Source of the DNA: Candidatus Iainarchaeum sp. | GTDB taxonomy: Archaea; Iainarchaeota; Iainarchaeia; Iainarchaeales; GW2011-AR10 | Length of the DNA stretch: 37,603 nucleotides | NCBI GenBank assembly: GCA_016198165.1 | Contig: JACQJF010000057.1 | Coordinates: 1 to 37,603, forward strand | Reading direction: 5' to 3' | Shown here: in pieces, positions 8,092 through 17,208 of the stretch | Layout of the letters: every line of letters begins with the position of its first letter | Numbering within the stretch: the first letter of the stretch is position 1 | Notes under the pieces: model-generated | What the model was told of the DNA's origin: nothing | Seen by the model: the letters and a program-made list of their open reading frames with translations, nothing else | The model's database searches: none | Position numbers and translations under genes: made by a program

Positions 8092-8376
8092 TCACCACTT
8101 TATTCCCATTGCCTTGCAAATCGGGCAGTCATTTGGCTCTGGTTTTCTGTAATGGTAAAATTTTTGGTGAATGCCTTTTTCTTTCACCAAGTCAAGAAAC
8201 TGCCTGTGTGTAATTTTTTGGCCGGCAAACTCTTTTTTCAAATTTTCAATCGAAGCAAAGGCTTCTTCAAGTAGTTTTTCGTCTTCACGGAGTGCATTGT
8301 TAGGATTTTCCAAATAGTTTCCAGCGTACCAGTTAGCTGCATGTTCAACAGAAATTATTGGCTTAATTTTGCCCAT
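8092..8376 (-). CDS. hypothetical protein, partner of the metallopeptidase
   Basis: 94 aa ORF 4 nt upstream of the peptidase ORF; C-terminal CPIC. Confidence 0.6.
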   Translation of the reverse strand: MGKIKPIISVEHAANWYAGNYLENPNNALREDEKLLEEAFASIENLKKEFAGQKITHRQFLDLVKEKGIHQKFYHYRKPEPNDCPICKAMGIKW

Positions 8377-8584
8377 ATCAGTAAATTTACTTGATGACAG
8401 TGTTAATAAATATTTTCCAACACGCTATTTTCAGGTTTCAGTATTGTTTGGGTTACCCGCTTGTTTAGTTGACAAATAGCTTACACACGTTCCTCGTTCA
8501 TTTTAACCCGCGCTTTGACCAGTTTTTTTTATGAGTGTAACGGGAAGCGGTTTGTCAAGGTGGAAGCGGACGGGTCCTTTGTCT

Positions 8585-9019
8585 TCACTTCTCTTTTGGG
8601 GGGCTGTAGTTCACCATCCATTGCACTCCAAACTTATCCTTAAAACTGCCGTAGTAATCGCCCCAGGGCTGGTTGGCGATTTGCATCTCTATCTTGCCGC
8701 CAGCGGACAATGCATTGAATATCCTGTCCGCTTCTTCTTTGCTTTCCGGGTGGATTGAAATGTGGACATTGTTGCCCTGCACCAGTTTTTGCCCAAGTGA
8801 CTCCAAAGTATCGGTTGCCATTAACACGTTATCTTTGCCGATTGGCAGGCCAATGTGCATGATTTTGTTTTCATCCTGTTTAGGGATATTCACGCCTTCC
8901 ATCGGCATGTCTTTGAAGCGAACAACAGAGCTAAGCTCCCCGCCAAAAACGGATTTATAAAAATTGAATGCCTTTTCGGTGTTGCCCGCAAAGTTGAGAT
9001 ATATGTTCAATTTTGCCAT
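8585..9019 (-). CDS. PhnB-like VOC superfamily protein
   Basis: LNFAGNTEKAFNFYKSVFGGE...PWGDYYGSFKDKFGVQWMVNY. Confidence 0.88.
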   Translation of the reverse strand: MAKLNIYLNFAGNTEKAFNFYKSVFGGELSSVVRFKDMPMEGVNIPKQDENKIMHIGLPIGKDNVLMATDTLESLGQKLVQGNNVHISIHPESKEEADRIFNALSAGGKIEMQIANQPWGDYYGSFKDKFGVQWMVNYSPPKEK

Positions 9020-9055
9020 GATTTCCCTCCTATCTTTAATGATTTTGATTTTTTT

Positions 9056-9976
9056 TTATTTCTTTCCCTCGTATGCGCGTTTGAGGGCTTCAATGTCGAA
9101 TTTTTTCATTTTGAGGAACGCTTCAGTTACCCGCGCCATCCTCTGCGGGTCTTTGGTTTTCATCATTTCATCCATTGCGGTTGGGACAATCTGCCAAGAT
9201 ACTCCATACTTGTCCTTGAGCCACCCGCACTGTTCCGACTCGGGGAATGCTGAGAGCTTTCCCCAGTAATAGTCTATTTCTTTTTGGGTATCACAATGCA
9301 CTATGAATGAAATGGCTTCGTTGAAGGCAAACTTGTGCTCATGAGCGCTATCCATGGCTCCAAACTCCATGCCTTCAAGGGCAAAAGAGGCGTACTTGAC
9401 CGTGCCTTCCCTTTCTGGTGCCTCTCCTTTTCCGTAATGAAGGATGTTATAAATTTTTGAATTCCGAAAGACGGTTGAATAAAACTTGACCGCTTCTTCC
9501 GCGTGGCCACAAACATTGCCGACAAACATGAGTGCAGGCGTGATTTTTTGCTTTGGTATCCTGTCGCCGGCATAAATTATCTGCCATGAAACGCCAAACC
9601 TGTCCTGCAGCCACCCGTATTTTTCACTGAACGGGTACTCTCCCAACTCCATGAGGATTGTGCCGCCTTCTGAAAGTTTTTTCCACAATGCATCGACTTC
9701 GCCCTTGGTTTTGCAGGCTACGTGGAAAGAAATTGATGGATTGAACTTGAACAGCGGGCCTGCACTGATAGCCATGAATGATTGTCCTGCAAGCGTGAAC
9801 GATACAATGTCACAATCCCCAGACGGAGTGTTGCGTATTATGCTCGTGTCCGTGATTTTTGAATCGTTGAAAATAGAGGTGTATAACTTGGCTGCTTCTA
9901 CCGCCTCTTTATCAAACCATAAATGTATCGTGATTTTTTGCTTGCCGGATTCTGCTGTAATTTTTGTTTTATCCAT
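9056..9976 (-). CDS. tandem PhnB-like (3-dmu-9_3-mt) VOC protein, two domains
   Basis: ITIHLWFDKEAVEAAKLYTSIF...WLQDRFGVSWQI and ITPALMFVGNVCGHAEEAVKFYSTVF...WLKDKYGVSWQIVP. Start trimmed to MDKTK. Confidence 0.85.
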   Translation of the reverse strand: MDKTKITAESGKQKITIHLWFDKEAVEAAKLYTSIFNDSKITDTSIIRNTPSGDCDIVSFTLAGQSFMAISAGPLFKFNPSISFHVACKTKGEVDALWKKLSEGGTILMELGEYPFSEKYGWLQDRFGVSWQIIYAGDRIPKQKITPALMFVGNVCGHAEEAVKFYSTVFRNSKIYNILHYGKGEAPEREGTVKYASFALEGMEFGAMDSAHEHKFAFNEAISFIVHCDTQKEIDYYWGKLSAFPESEQCGWLKDKYGVSWQIVPTAMDEMMKTKDPQRMARVTEAFLKMKKFDIEALKRAYEGKK

Positions 9977-9990
9977 CTTTTTTTCAACTC

Positions 9991-10329
9991 TTACATTGGC
10001 AGTGGTAGTGCTTCGTGGACTTCGATTTCGCAACCACTTGCCCACTCCAAGTGTGGGTGCCCTTTCAGCATTTCCTTGGCTTTTTCCATGCTTTTTGCTT
10101 GCAAAATCGAGTAACCAACAACATTTCTCTTGCTCGGAGTGCTATTGCCTGTTTTGGTTAATTTTTGCCCGTTTCCTAAAGGAGTTCCCAGATCCACCAA
10201 TCCATTACCACACTTATTTGCCCAATCCATCCACGGTTTCATGCCTTTCTTCATTTCCTCCGGGCTCGCGTTTTCCATTTGCTTGTTTGTCGACTCTGGC
10301 GCATGGTATATTACTATAAATTTCTTCAT
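9991..10329 (-). CDS. YCII-related domain protein
   Basis: MKKFIVIYHAPES...GYSILQAKSMEKAKEMLKGHPHLEWASGCEIEVHEALPLPM. Confidence 0.85.
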   Translation of the reverse strand: MKKFIVIYHAPESTNKQMENASPEEMKKGMKPWMDWANKCGNGLVDLGTPLGNGQKLTKTGNSTPSKRNVVGYSILQAKSMEKAKEMLKGHPHLEWASGCEIEVHEALPLPM

Positions 10330-10384
10330 TTACAATCCCTCCAAACTTTGTTTTACTTGAAATTTTCTTTCTCTTGTCTTGTCT

Positions 10385-10681
10385 TTAGTATTTTTTGGCT
10401 ACCTTAAAGTGCATCATTTTTGCAGTTGATGCATCAATGGCGTTTTCAAATTCTTTGGCGTTTGGGTCTTTTGCAAAGTTTTCAGCCGCGTTTTCGGCGT
10501 CTTTTGCTGTTTCAAAGTGCACGATGTCAAGCCATGTTCCATCACCACTTTTCAGAAGTTCACGGCTCACAAAACCTTTGCACCTGGAAAGATACCCGTC
10601 TTGCGCTTTCTTTGAAGCAGTGAGGAGCCCTGCGTCGCTTACGCCTGGTTTAGTCTTGAATTGCGCGATTTCCACAATCAT
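10385..10681 (-). CDS. small dimeric alpha/beta-barrel (ABM/EthD-like) protein
   Basis: MIVEIAQFKTKPGVSDAGLLTASKKAQDGYLSRCKGFVSRELLKSGDGTWLDIVHFETAKDAENAAENF. Confidence 0.65.
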   Translation of the reverse strand: MIVEIAQFKTKPGVSDAGLLTASKKAQDGYLSRCKGFVSRELLKSGDGTWLDIVHFETAKDAENAAENFAKDPNAKEFENAIDASTAKMMHFKVAKKY

Positions 10682-10689
10682 GTTAATCC

Positions 10690-11118
10690 TCATTCGCTTT
10701 TGGGGCGGTTCGTCATATCTGTTGACGGTTGCAGTATGCTTGCATGGTTGCCTTCGGTGTCTATAAACGTGGCATAAAGGCCGACACCAGGGATATCGTC
10801 TGGCTCTCCTGGTTTCTGCATGCCGCCAAGCACTTTTCCGCCTGTAGCTTTAATGCTCTTTATTGCCTCTTTGATGTCATCCACGGCAATCGTTATCCTT
10901 GGATACTGGTCTGGTTTGGTTTTCTGGAAAAAACCACCGTTAATCGTGCCGGGGGTCTTAACCATTTGATTCTCGTCAGTTTCAGTCGTAGTGGCTAAAA
11001 CATAGTTTCCCATGTCCTCTCCTAATTGCCTGATTTTCCAGCCAAAGACTTTTGTGTAAAAATTCGCCATGCGCTTCCTGTCCTGGGCCGGCATTTCAAA
11101 GTGTATTACTGGATTCAT
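10690..11118 (-). CDS. VOC/glyoxalase-like protein
   Basis: VIHFEMPAQDRKRMANFYTKVFGWK...VDDIKEAIKSIKATGGKVLGG...GLYATFIDTEGNHASILQP. Confidence 0.85.
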   Translation of the reverse strand: MNPVIHFEMPAQDRKRMANFYTKVFGWKIRQLGEDMGNYVLATTTETDENQMVKTPGTINGGFFQKTKPDQYPRITIAVDDIKEAIKSIKATGGKVLGGMQKPGEPDDIPGVGLYATFIDTEGNHASILQPSTDMTNRPKSE

Positions 11119-11207
11119 TTTCATGTTATAACCCTCCAAGTTCTTTTTCATAACTGTATTCAAAAACTTTTAAAAAACAAAATACACCACCATGCAAACG
11201 CCGACAA

Positions 11208-12602
11208 TCACGCCCCCTTTTGTGCACCTGCTTCAATGTGATGGACAGGGCTGCTTTCCAGGCTGAGCTTGTTCATTGTCCTGGTTATCCAAATGTACCC
11301 AAATGCTGCGGATATGATGTTTCCTGCAATGATTGCCATCCAGATTCCAATTAACGGAAAACCCATTATGTGCGTCAATAAATATGCAAGCGGAAGCGTG
11401 ATTACAATAAATTTGAGGAAGAATATCCAAAAACCTGGCCAGGACTTTCCAATAGCCTGGAATGCACTGGCTTCAACCATTGCAATTGCAAGAAAACCAT
11501 AACTTAATGCAACAGTCCATATGTATGAAAGCGCGTGTTCTGTCACTATCGGGTCAGTCGTAAAAATGCTTACAATGGTCTGCCCAAAAATAAGCGCAAG
11601 GCCTCCGATAGCTGTTGCCCCGATAAAACTGTATTTGAGTGCCTTGCTGAAAGACTCTTTTGCCCGCTCTATCTGCCCCGCGCCAATGTTTTGTCCGATC
11701 ATTGCAAGTGCGGCAAAACCAAAACCCACTGCGGGCAGGAATGCAAAAAAATCAATCCGAAAACCAATGCTAAACGCAATGACCCCTAACTCGAGAAAAG
11801 CCAGGGAAGTGATGAACATGAGGCCCGCCATTCCAATTGGGTTGATTACCTGTGTGAGTGAAGCTGGTATGCCGATGTCAAGTATTTTTTTCACGGATTC
11901 GAGTTTTAAAGAAAGATTGCTGAAATGAAACCTTATTTTCCTTTGGCTGCTTGAGAGCTTCCTGATTGCAAGGGCGATGAACACCGCCTGGGAAATTAGC
12001 GTCGCTATCGCCGCGCCGGAAATCCCAAGCGGTGGGAACCCGAACCCGCCAAAAATCATGACCGGGTCAAGGACAACGTTGACAAAAGTTGAAACCGCGA
12101 AAAGCTTTGTCAGCGTGAACGTATCGCCTTCAGAATTGAATGCAAACATTATTGCAATCAGGATGAAAAACAGAATCGAGCCGCCTGCAGTGACGATGAA
12201 GTATTCCATTGCGGGTGCAAAAATCAAACCCGTGGCGCCTGAAAGAACTAATAGTTCGTTTCTGAAAATTAGGGCAATTATTGTAAAAATAACCCCCACG
12301 ATTCCTGCAAGCACAAAGGATTGCCCCAATACACGCTCAGCTTCTTCCTTGTTTTTGGCGCCAATGTGCATTGCCATGATGACCCCCGAGCCGACTGCAA
12401 GGCCAAAGCTGAGTGAAACCATGATGAACAAGGCTATTTGTGCGACACTGACTGCGGCAATGGCTTCCGGTGACAGCTTGCTCACCCAGAAGGCGTCAAC
12501 GATGTTGTATAATGTGTAAAAGAAGACTGAGAGCATCAATGGCCACGCAAGCGACCATAGCTGCTTTGAGATGTCTCCTTTTGTCAAATCCTGTCCTTCC
12601 AT
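11208..12602 (-). CDS. MATE family efflux transporter
   Basis: ~12 hydrophobic helices; LAWPLMLSVFFYTLYNIVDAFWVSKL...; MIGQNIGAGQIERAKES. Confidence 0.92.
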   Translation of the reverse strand: MEGQDLTKGDISKQLWSLAWPLMLSVFFYTLYNIVDAFWVSKLSPEAIAAVSVAQIALFIMVSLSFGLAVGSGVIMAMHIGAKNKEEAERVLGQSFVLAGIVGVIFTIIALIFRNELLVLSGATGLIFAPAMEYFIVTAGGSILFFILIAIMFAFNSEGDTFTLTKLFAVSTFVNVVLDPVMIFGGFGFPPLGISGAAIATLISQAVFIALAIRKLSSSQRKIRFHFSNLSLKLESVKKILDIGIPASLTQVINPIGMAGLMFITSLAFLELGVIAFSIGFRIDFFAFLPAVGFGFAALAMIGQNIGAGQIERAKESFSKALKYSFIGATAIGGLALIFGQTIVSIFTTDPIVTEHALSYIWTVALSYGFLAIAMVEASAFQAIGKSWPGFWIFFLKFIVITLPLAYLLTHIMGFPLIGIWMAIIAGNIISAAFGYIWITRTMNKLSLESSPVHHIEAGAQKGA

Positions 12603-12609
12603 CGCAAAA

Positions 12610-12996
12610 TCACAGCTCGACTATTGCCTTGAACCCGCCGTAGACGACTCTTTTCATGTCAAACGGCATTTCCATGTTCCTGTATTTTGGGTCATTTTTG
12701 TATTTTTCGTTCATTTCTTTCATTACTTTTTTGTTCACGGCATCCCTGTGGGCGCGGGACTTGTACACGATGAATGAGAACACCACGGTTTCGCCTTTCC
12801 TGGTTTTAGCCATTTGTGGAAATGTCTTGCCCTTCATTTCCGCGGGCACCTTTGGGTTCAGGTCCTCTCCCACGCATTCAAAGTATTCGAGTGCCCCGTG
12901 TTTTTTCCAGGCTTTTCCACCTTCCTGCGCCATTTTCTTGTAGGCGTTTATTTTATTCTTTGGCACTGCCAAGACGAATCCATCAACGTATGACAT
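12610..12996 (-). CDS. DUF1428 family protein
   Basis: YVDGFVLAVPKNKINAYKKMA...WKKHGALEYFECVGEDL...FSFIVYKSRAHRDAVNKKVM. Confidence 0.88.
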   Translation of the reverse strand: MSYVDGFVLAVPKNKINAYKKMAQEGGKAWKKHGALEYFECVGEDLNPKVPAEMKGKTFPQMAKTRKGETVVFSFIVYKSRAHRDAVNKKVMKEMNEKYKNDPKYRNMEMPFDMKRVVYGGFKAIVEL

Positions 12997-13122
12997 GCAA
13001 CATATCCCTCCTCTTTTGTTAGTTGCCAGTTTCCATTAAAAACCCGCTGGCGGGGAGCACCTCGTTTCCCCTGCCACGGCCCATTTTTTTTATAGTAATC
13101 CAAAATTATATGTCATATTACC

Positions 13123-13141
13123 GCCCCATTGAAAATGGGGC
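13123..13141. repeat. short hairpin GCCCCATT-GAA-AATGGGGC in intergenic spacer
   Basis: Perfect 8-bp stem with 3-nt loop between the SRPBCC and DUF1428 genes. Confidence 0.5.
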
Positions 13142-13192
13142 ATATATGCGGCGCGTGTGCCCCGCAGGGTATAAACTCCCGCAAGGGTTTTT

Positions 13193-14164
13193 TTACATTT
13201 CCTTGAGTGCGTTTTCCAGTTTGTCAAACGATGTGCTCCACCCTGCATTTGCGTCCTTGCTCATGAAGCCGGGCATTCCTTTGTGCATTAAAACCATTTT
13301 TGTTTTGCCCCCCATGTCCTCGAAAGTTATTGCCACTTCCATCTCTTTTGGGATTCCGGGCATTCCATAATGGTCAGACGTCACGACGTTCCCTTTTTCA
13401 TCTGCAAAAGAGTCTGTTGCCACTATTTTTTTCAGGGGGATTATTTCCTTGTACGTTCCCGTGCTATAAATGTCAACTTCTTTTCCGTCGGGCATGGGGC
13501 CGCGCATGCAGAACAGGTATTTTCCGCCTACACGGAAATCCATTTTTATTGCGGGTGCGCTAAATTCTTTTGGCCCCCACCACTTTTTCGCCATTTCGGG
13601 TTCACTCCATGCCCTCCACACCAGTTCAACGGGCGCGTTGAAAACGCGCGTAATGACTAACTCGTCTTTCATTTGTTTCCCTCCATCCATTTTTTCTAAA
13701 TACTCGCCAAGGCGCCCAAGCGTTTGCTTTCCGCCCTCAATTGCGCCATATTCTTTCTCGACTCTGTCAAGTTCTTCCGCAGAGCCAAAAACCATTTTCA
13801 TTGTAAGCCGTGTCCTGCCTTCGACTTCGTCAAAGGTCACAGTGACTTCAAAATGCACATCTTCGGTGTCTTCGTCACCTGAATGTTTATATGTCAGTAA
13901 TTTTGGTTTTTCAACTTTTGTAAAAACAATCTTGTTAGGATAATCTTTGCCATCAGGGCCATGCATTGTGAATAACCATTCCCCGCCTGACCGTACGTCC
14001 ATTTTTCTGATAGTGTTGGTGAAACCATTCGGCCCCCACCAATTGGCAACGTGTTTTGGGTCAGTCCAGGCGGCCCAGACAAGTTCACGCGGCGCGTCAA
14101 GGACACGTGTAAAGGTAACTTCACGGTCCGCTCTGGTTACTTCAATGCTGTTTTTTCCATGCAT
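13193..14164 (-). CDS. tandem AHSA1/SRPBCC domain protein
   Basis: Two copies: TRVLDAPRELVWAAWTDPKHVANWWGP and TRVFNAPVELVWRAWSEPEMAKKWWGP. Confidence 0.9.
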   Translation of the reverse strand: MHGKNSIEVTRADREVTFTRVLDAPRELVWAAWTDPKHVANWWGPNGFTNTIRKMDVRSGGEWLFTMHGPDGKDYPNKIVFTKVEKPKLLTYKHSGDEDTEDVHFEVTVTFDEVEGRTRLTMKMVFGSAEELDRVEKEYGAIEGGKQTLGRLGEYLEKMDGGKQMKDELVITRVFNAPVELVWRAWSEPEMAKKWWGPKEFSAPAIKMDFRVGGKYLFCMRGPMPDGKEVDIYSTGTYKEIIPLKKIVATDSFADEKGNVVTSDHYGMPGIPKEMEVAITFEDMGGKTKMVLMHKGMPGFMSKDANAGWSTSFDKLENALKEM

Positions 14165-14501
14165 GCTTTGCCTCCTCCTTTTTCAGCTCCGCAAGGTAGT
14201 CGTCAAGGCGGTCAAATTTTTCATCCCACAAAACGCGGTATGAGCCAAGCCACGAGTCAAGGTCCTTAAACGGTTTTGCCTCCAGTGCATAAATCCGTTT
14301 TTGTGCAGTCGGGCGCATTTTCACAAGCCCAACCCTGCTGAGCACTGCCAAGTGCTTTGAAACCTGGGGCTGTGAAAGCCTAAGGCGTTTGACAATCTCT
14401 CCCACCGAGCGCGGGCCTTCAAGCAGGAATTCGACAATGTGCAGGCGATTGGGTTCCGCTAACGCACCGAGCATCTCATACATTGCTTGCATATTCCACA
14501 A
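14142..14501 (-). CDS. ArsR family HTH transcriptional regulator
   Basis: LAEPNRLHIVEFLLEGPRSVGEIVKRLRLSQPQVSKHLAVLSRVGLVKMR; overlaps the SRPBCC start. Confidence 0.9.
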   Translation of the reverse strand: MWNMQAMYEMLGALAEPNRLHIVEFLLEGPRSVGEIVKRLRLSQPQVSKHLAVLSRVGLVKMRPTAQKRIYALEAKPFKDLDSWLGSYRVLWDEKFDRLDDYLAELKKEEAKHAWKKQH

Positions 14502-14576
14502 ACAGAATATTCCTATAGAGGAATATATAAACTGGCTTGTCTGGATTTTTCATTTTTTACAAAAAAATCGGGGAAA

Positions 14577-14930
14577 TTATTCGGCTTTCCTCTTGCTTTT
14601 TCCAGTGGTGTTATACCTGTGGATTTTTTTCCTTCTGTCAAGCATTTCAGTGCCCAGGTATCTGCCCGTTTCAGGGTCGTTGAATTCCCCAATGTGCTCA
14701 AGAAATTTGCCTTTTGGGAGGCTTCCCCTATCAAGGGCCAGCTTAAGCCTTTTTGTGGTCAATCCAAAAATCCTTCGTTTTGGTGTAATGCGTGGTTGGT
14801 CAAAATCATATTCTGTTCTCAACGTAGTGGGCGCTCTCCTCCTTCGGTTAACATTGGTTCTTGGGTCAAAAATCCCGTGTTCGCTGGCAGGAACTTTCCT
14901 TATCCTGCGCCTCATTGCACCTTTTCCCAT
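14577..14930 (-). CDS. basic hypothetical protein
   Basis: 117 aa Arg/Lys-rich ORF; family not recognised. Confidence 0.5.
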   Translation of the reverse strand: MGKGAMRRRIRKVPASEHGIFDPRTNVNRRRRAPTTLRTEYDFDQPRITPKRRIFGLTTKRLKLALDRGSLPKGKFLEHIGEFNDPETGRYLGTEMLDRRKKIHRYNTTGKSKRKAE

Positions 14931-15105
14931 GGAAATAAATGCAAAACCAGACTATTTAAAGGTGCGTTTAGGGGGGCTCTTGTGTGGCTCCAGATTATAG
15001 CAAGAATCCTCAAAAAGTATAAGTACGCTTTGGAAAACGCCCCGGCATTGCCAATCATGACTGTGTTACAGGCAAACTTTTATTATGCCATGGAGTATTT
15101 TGTTC

Positions 15106-15441
15106 ATGGCAAATTACAGGATATTCAAGACAAATGAATTTGACAGTGATTTCCAAAAACTTGAAAAGCCTGAGAAAGAACGCGTCCTGAAGTTCCTTGC
15201 GCAACTCTCAGAGAAAGGCGGTTCTGTGGGCAAACCACTTTCCGGTCTGCCATTTTTCAGGGAAAAGAAGTTCGAAGGCAACAGGCTTTACTATCTGGTT
15301 TACGAAAATTTCTGCGTTGTTCTTGCGGTTGCAATAAGTGACAAGAAAGCTCAGCAGGCAACAATAAACGCGATACTGGCGAAACTCGCGCACTACCAGC
15401 TCTTTGTCATGGAAGCGTTGAAAGAAAAAGGTGTAATTTGA
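15106..15441 (+). CDS. RelE/ParE-like toxin
   Basis: MANYRIFKTNEFDSDFQKLEKPEKERVLKFLAQLSEKGGSVGKPLSGLPFFREKKFEGNRLYYLVYENFCVVLAVAISDKKAQQ. Confidence 0.75.
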   Translation: MANYRIFKTNEFDSDFQKLEKPEKERVLKFLAQLSEKGGSVGKPLSGLPFFREKKFEGNRLYYLVYENFCVVLAVAISDKKAQQATINAILAKLAHYQLFVMEALKEKGVI

Positions 15442-15442
15442 A

Positions 15443-15580
15443 TTATGGTTTCCACTCGGTAATCCTGCCGTGCTTTATGTCCTCAAGGCCCCGCGTAATC
15501 TTAGCCACGAGGGCACGGTCAACAACAGCGCTCTTCTTCAGGTGGACATATTCTTTCTTGGATATTGTAACAGTTTCCAT
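15443..15580 (-). CDS. small RelB-like antitoxin, not in supplied ORF track
   Basis: Minus-strand translation METVTISKKEYVHLKKSAVVDRALVAKITRGLEDIKHGRITEWKP* (45 aa); typical small archaeal antitoxin pattern. Confidence 0.75.
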   Translation of the reverse strand: METVTISKKEYVHLKKSAVVDRALVAKITRGLEDIKHGRITEWKP

Positions 15581-15764
15581 TTTATACCACAATATAATTC
15601 AACCCCAGAAGTATAAAAACATGCCTTGTAACAGGAAAGAAAGCCCTCCATAGAAAAGGCCGTTGAACTTTTTGAAGAAGAAATAATGCATAAATGATTT
15701 ATTTTTGGATTAAAACCAAAAAATTAAATAACCTGTTTTCATTCAATTTATTGGTGGAAAAAAA

Positions 15765-16016
15765 ATGGGAAAACCGGGAAAAAGGCCTAAACCAACAATG
15801 GTTCAAGTCATGGCAGAAAAAGAAAGAAGAGTAGCTGAAAATATGCAGAAAAGAATGGCAAAACTCAAAGGTCTTGTAGACGGGCTGGAGCCCCCTCAGG
15901 CCCTGTTTTTACTGCAAAACCCAAAACACCTGTCTCCGTTTGTGGGTGCTAACAATGTCAAACCAGAACACCTGCAGGTGCTAAAATCAATGCTTCAGAA
16001 AAGATCAATGCAGTAA
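15765..16016 (+). CDS. hypothetical protein
   Basis: 83 aa, basic N-terminus, AT-rich upstream region. Confidence 0.5.
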   Translation: MGKPGKRPKPTMVQVMAEKERRVAENMQKRMAKLKGLVDGLEPPQALFLLQNPKHLSPFVGANNVKPEHLQVLKSMLQKRSMQ

Positions 16017-16103
16017 ACAGTTTGGATGCTTTTTCACGGCGAGTTTTTTTTGCGTGCATCCAGGGTTTTCCCCCTTTTAAAGGGAATGCAGCACTATATT
16101 AGT

Positions 16104-16379
16104 ATGGCTACCACGAGTATCGACAACAAGATTTATTTTACGAGATTCAACAAGGGAAAAGCGGCAAGCGAGGAAGAAATCCAGCTTTTCGAGAAGTCCG
16201 CGCTTTCCGATTTCACGAGGGGAAAAGAAGTCTACATCATTGAAAAATTTCCCAAAAAATTTTTCAGCCACGCAACCAAAATAAGGCTTGAAAAAGTTGA
16301 TGAACCAGTTTCCTCACTCTCTGCGCTTTCGAATTCGCGCCTGTTCAAGGTCGTATCGCACTACCGCGAGTACTACTGA
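16104..16379 (+). CDS. hypothetical protein
   Basis: Start trimmed to MATTSIDNKIYFTRFNKGKAASEEE... Confidence 0.5.
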   Translation: MATTSIDNKIYFTRFNKGKAASEEEIQLFEKSALSDFTRGKEVYIIEKFPKKFFSHATKIRLEKVDEPVSSLSALSNSRLFKVVSHYREYY

Positions 16380-16459
16380 AAACCCTGTGGGGTGAAATCC
16401 CCATTTTTGATTGCCTGGGTGCAAACGCCTTTTTGCCCACCCCAAGGCTGTTTTTTTCT

Positions 16460-17110
16460 TTATTTTTTCAGGAGCTTGAACGCGTGGCTCCACTGGTTTT
16501 TCGTCAAGCCCGGAATGCACCAGAGTATGCACAGTGGCTCGATTGCGCGCGCGGACTCTGCCTTTCCCATGTCCATTGCCTCCCAACCGAAAAGTGAAAG
16601 TATCTCCGAAACCTCTTTTTTTGCATCCTCGCTGTTGCCGCAGATGAACATGGTCGGCGTATCCCCGAATTCAGGGTTGACCATGAACGCGTTTCCCACG
16701 CTGTTAAACGCCTTTACAAAATTCGCCCTTGGCGCGGTTCTCTGGAGGCGTTCCATGAGCGACTCTTCAAGCGAGGTAAAATAATGCAGGACGCCGTTTG
16801 TAGGTGGCTTCTGGTCATCAATGGGGTTGGTGACATCGATAACGGTTTTTCCTGACAGGTTTTCCTGCCCGCAAAGCCTTATCGCGTTTTCCGCCATGAG
16901 GCCTTTAGTGGCCATGACGATTACATCTCCGAATTTCGCGGTTTCCTCAAAGTTCCCGGCTTTGCCGCCGCTTTTCTGCTTCCATTCAACCATTTTTTCG
17001 GGTGCCCGTGTCCCAATCATCACGTCAAAGCCGTGCCTGGTAAAACCATTTGCAAGAACCTGTCCAACCGTGCCCGACCCGATTACCCCGATTTTTTTCT
17101 TTTCCGCCAT
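16460..17110 (-). CDS. NADPH-dependent F420 reductase-like oxidoreductase (Rossmann fold)
   Basis: KIGVIGSGTVGQVLANGFTRHGFDVMIGTR...VKAFNSVGNAFMVNPEF...DMGKAESARAIEPLC. Confidence 0.82.
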   Translation of the reverse strand: MAEKKKIGVIGSGTVGQVLANGFTRHGFDVMIGTRAPEKMVEWKQKSGGKAGNFEETAKFGDVIVMATKGLMAENAIRLCGQENLSGKTVIDVTNPIDDQKPPTNGVLHYFTSLEESLMERLQRTAPRANFVKAFNSVGNAFMVNPEFGDTPTMFICGNSEDAKKEVSEILSLFGWEAMDMGKAESARAIEPLCILWCIPGLTKNQWSHAFKLLKK

Positions 17111-17208
17111 GAAAAACACACTCCTGCATGAATAAAGAACACAGGCTTTTTTAAAAACAATTTTTTCCCCCCGCCTACTTGGGCAGGGGCGGGTTTTTTT
17201 TTCTTTTT

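Noticed and set aside
11521-12519. Plus-strand ORFs (135 and 180 aa)
   Set aside because: Antisense to the MATE transporter; no recognisable domain.
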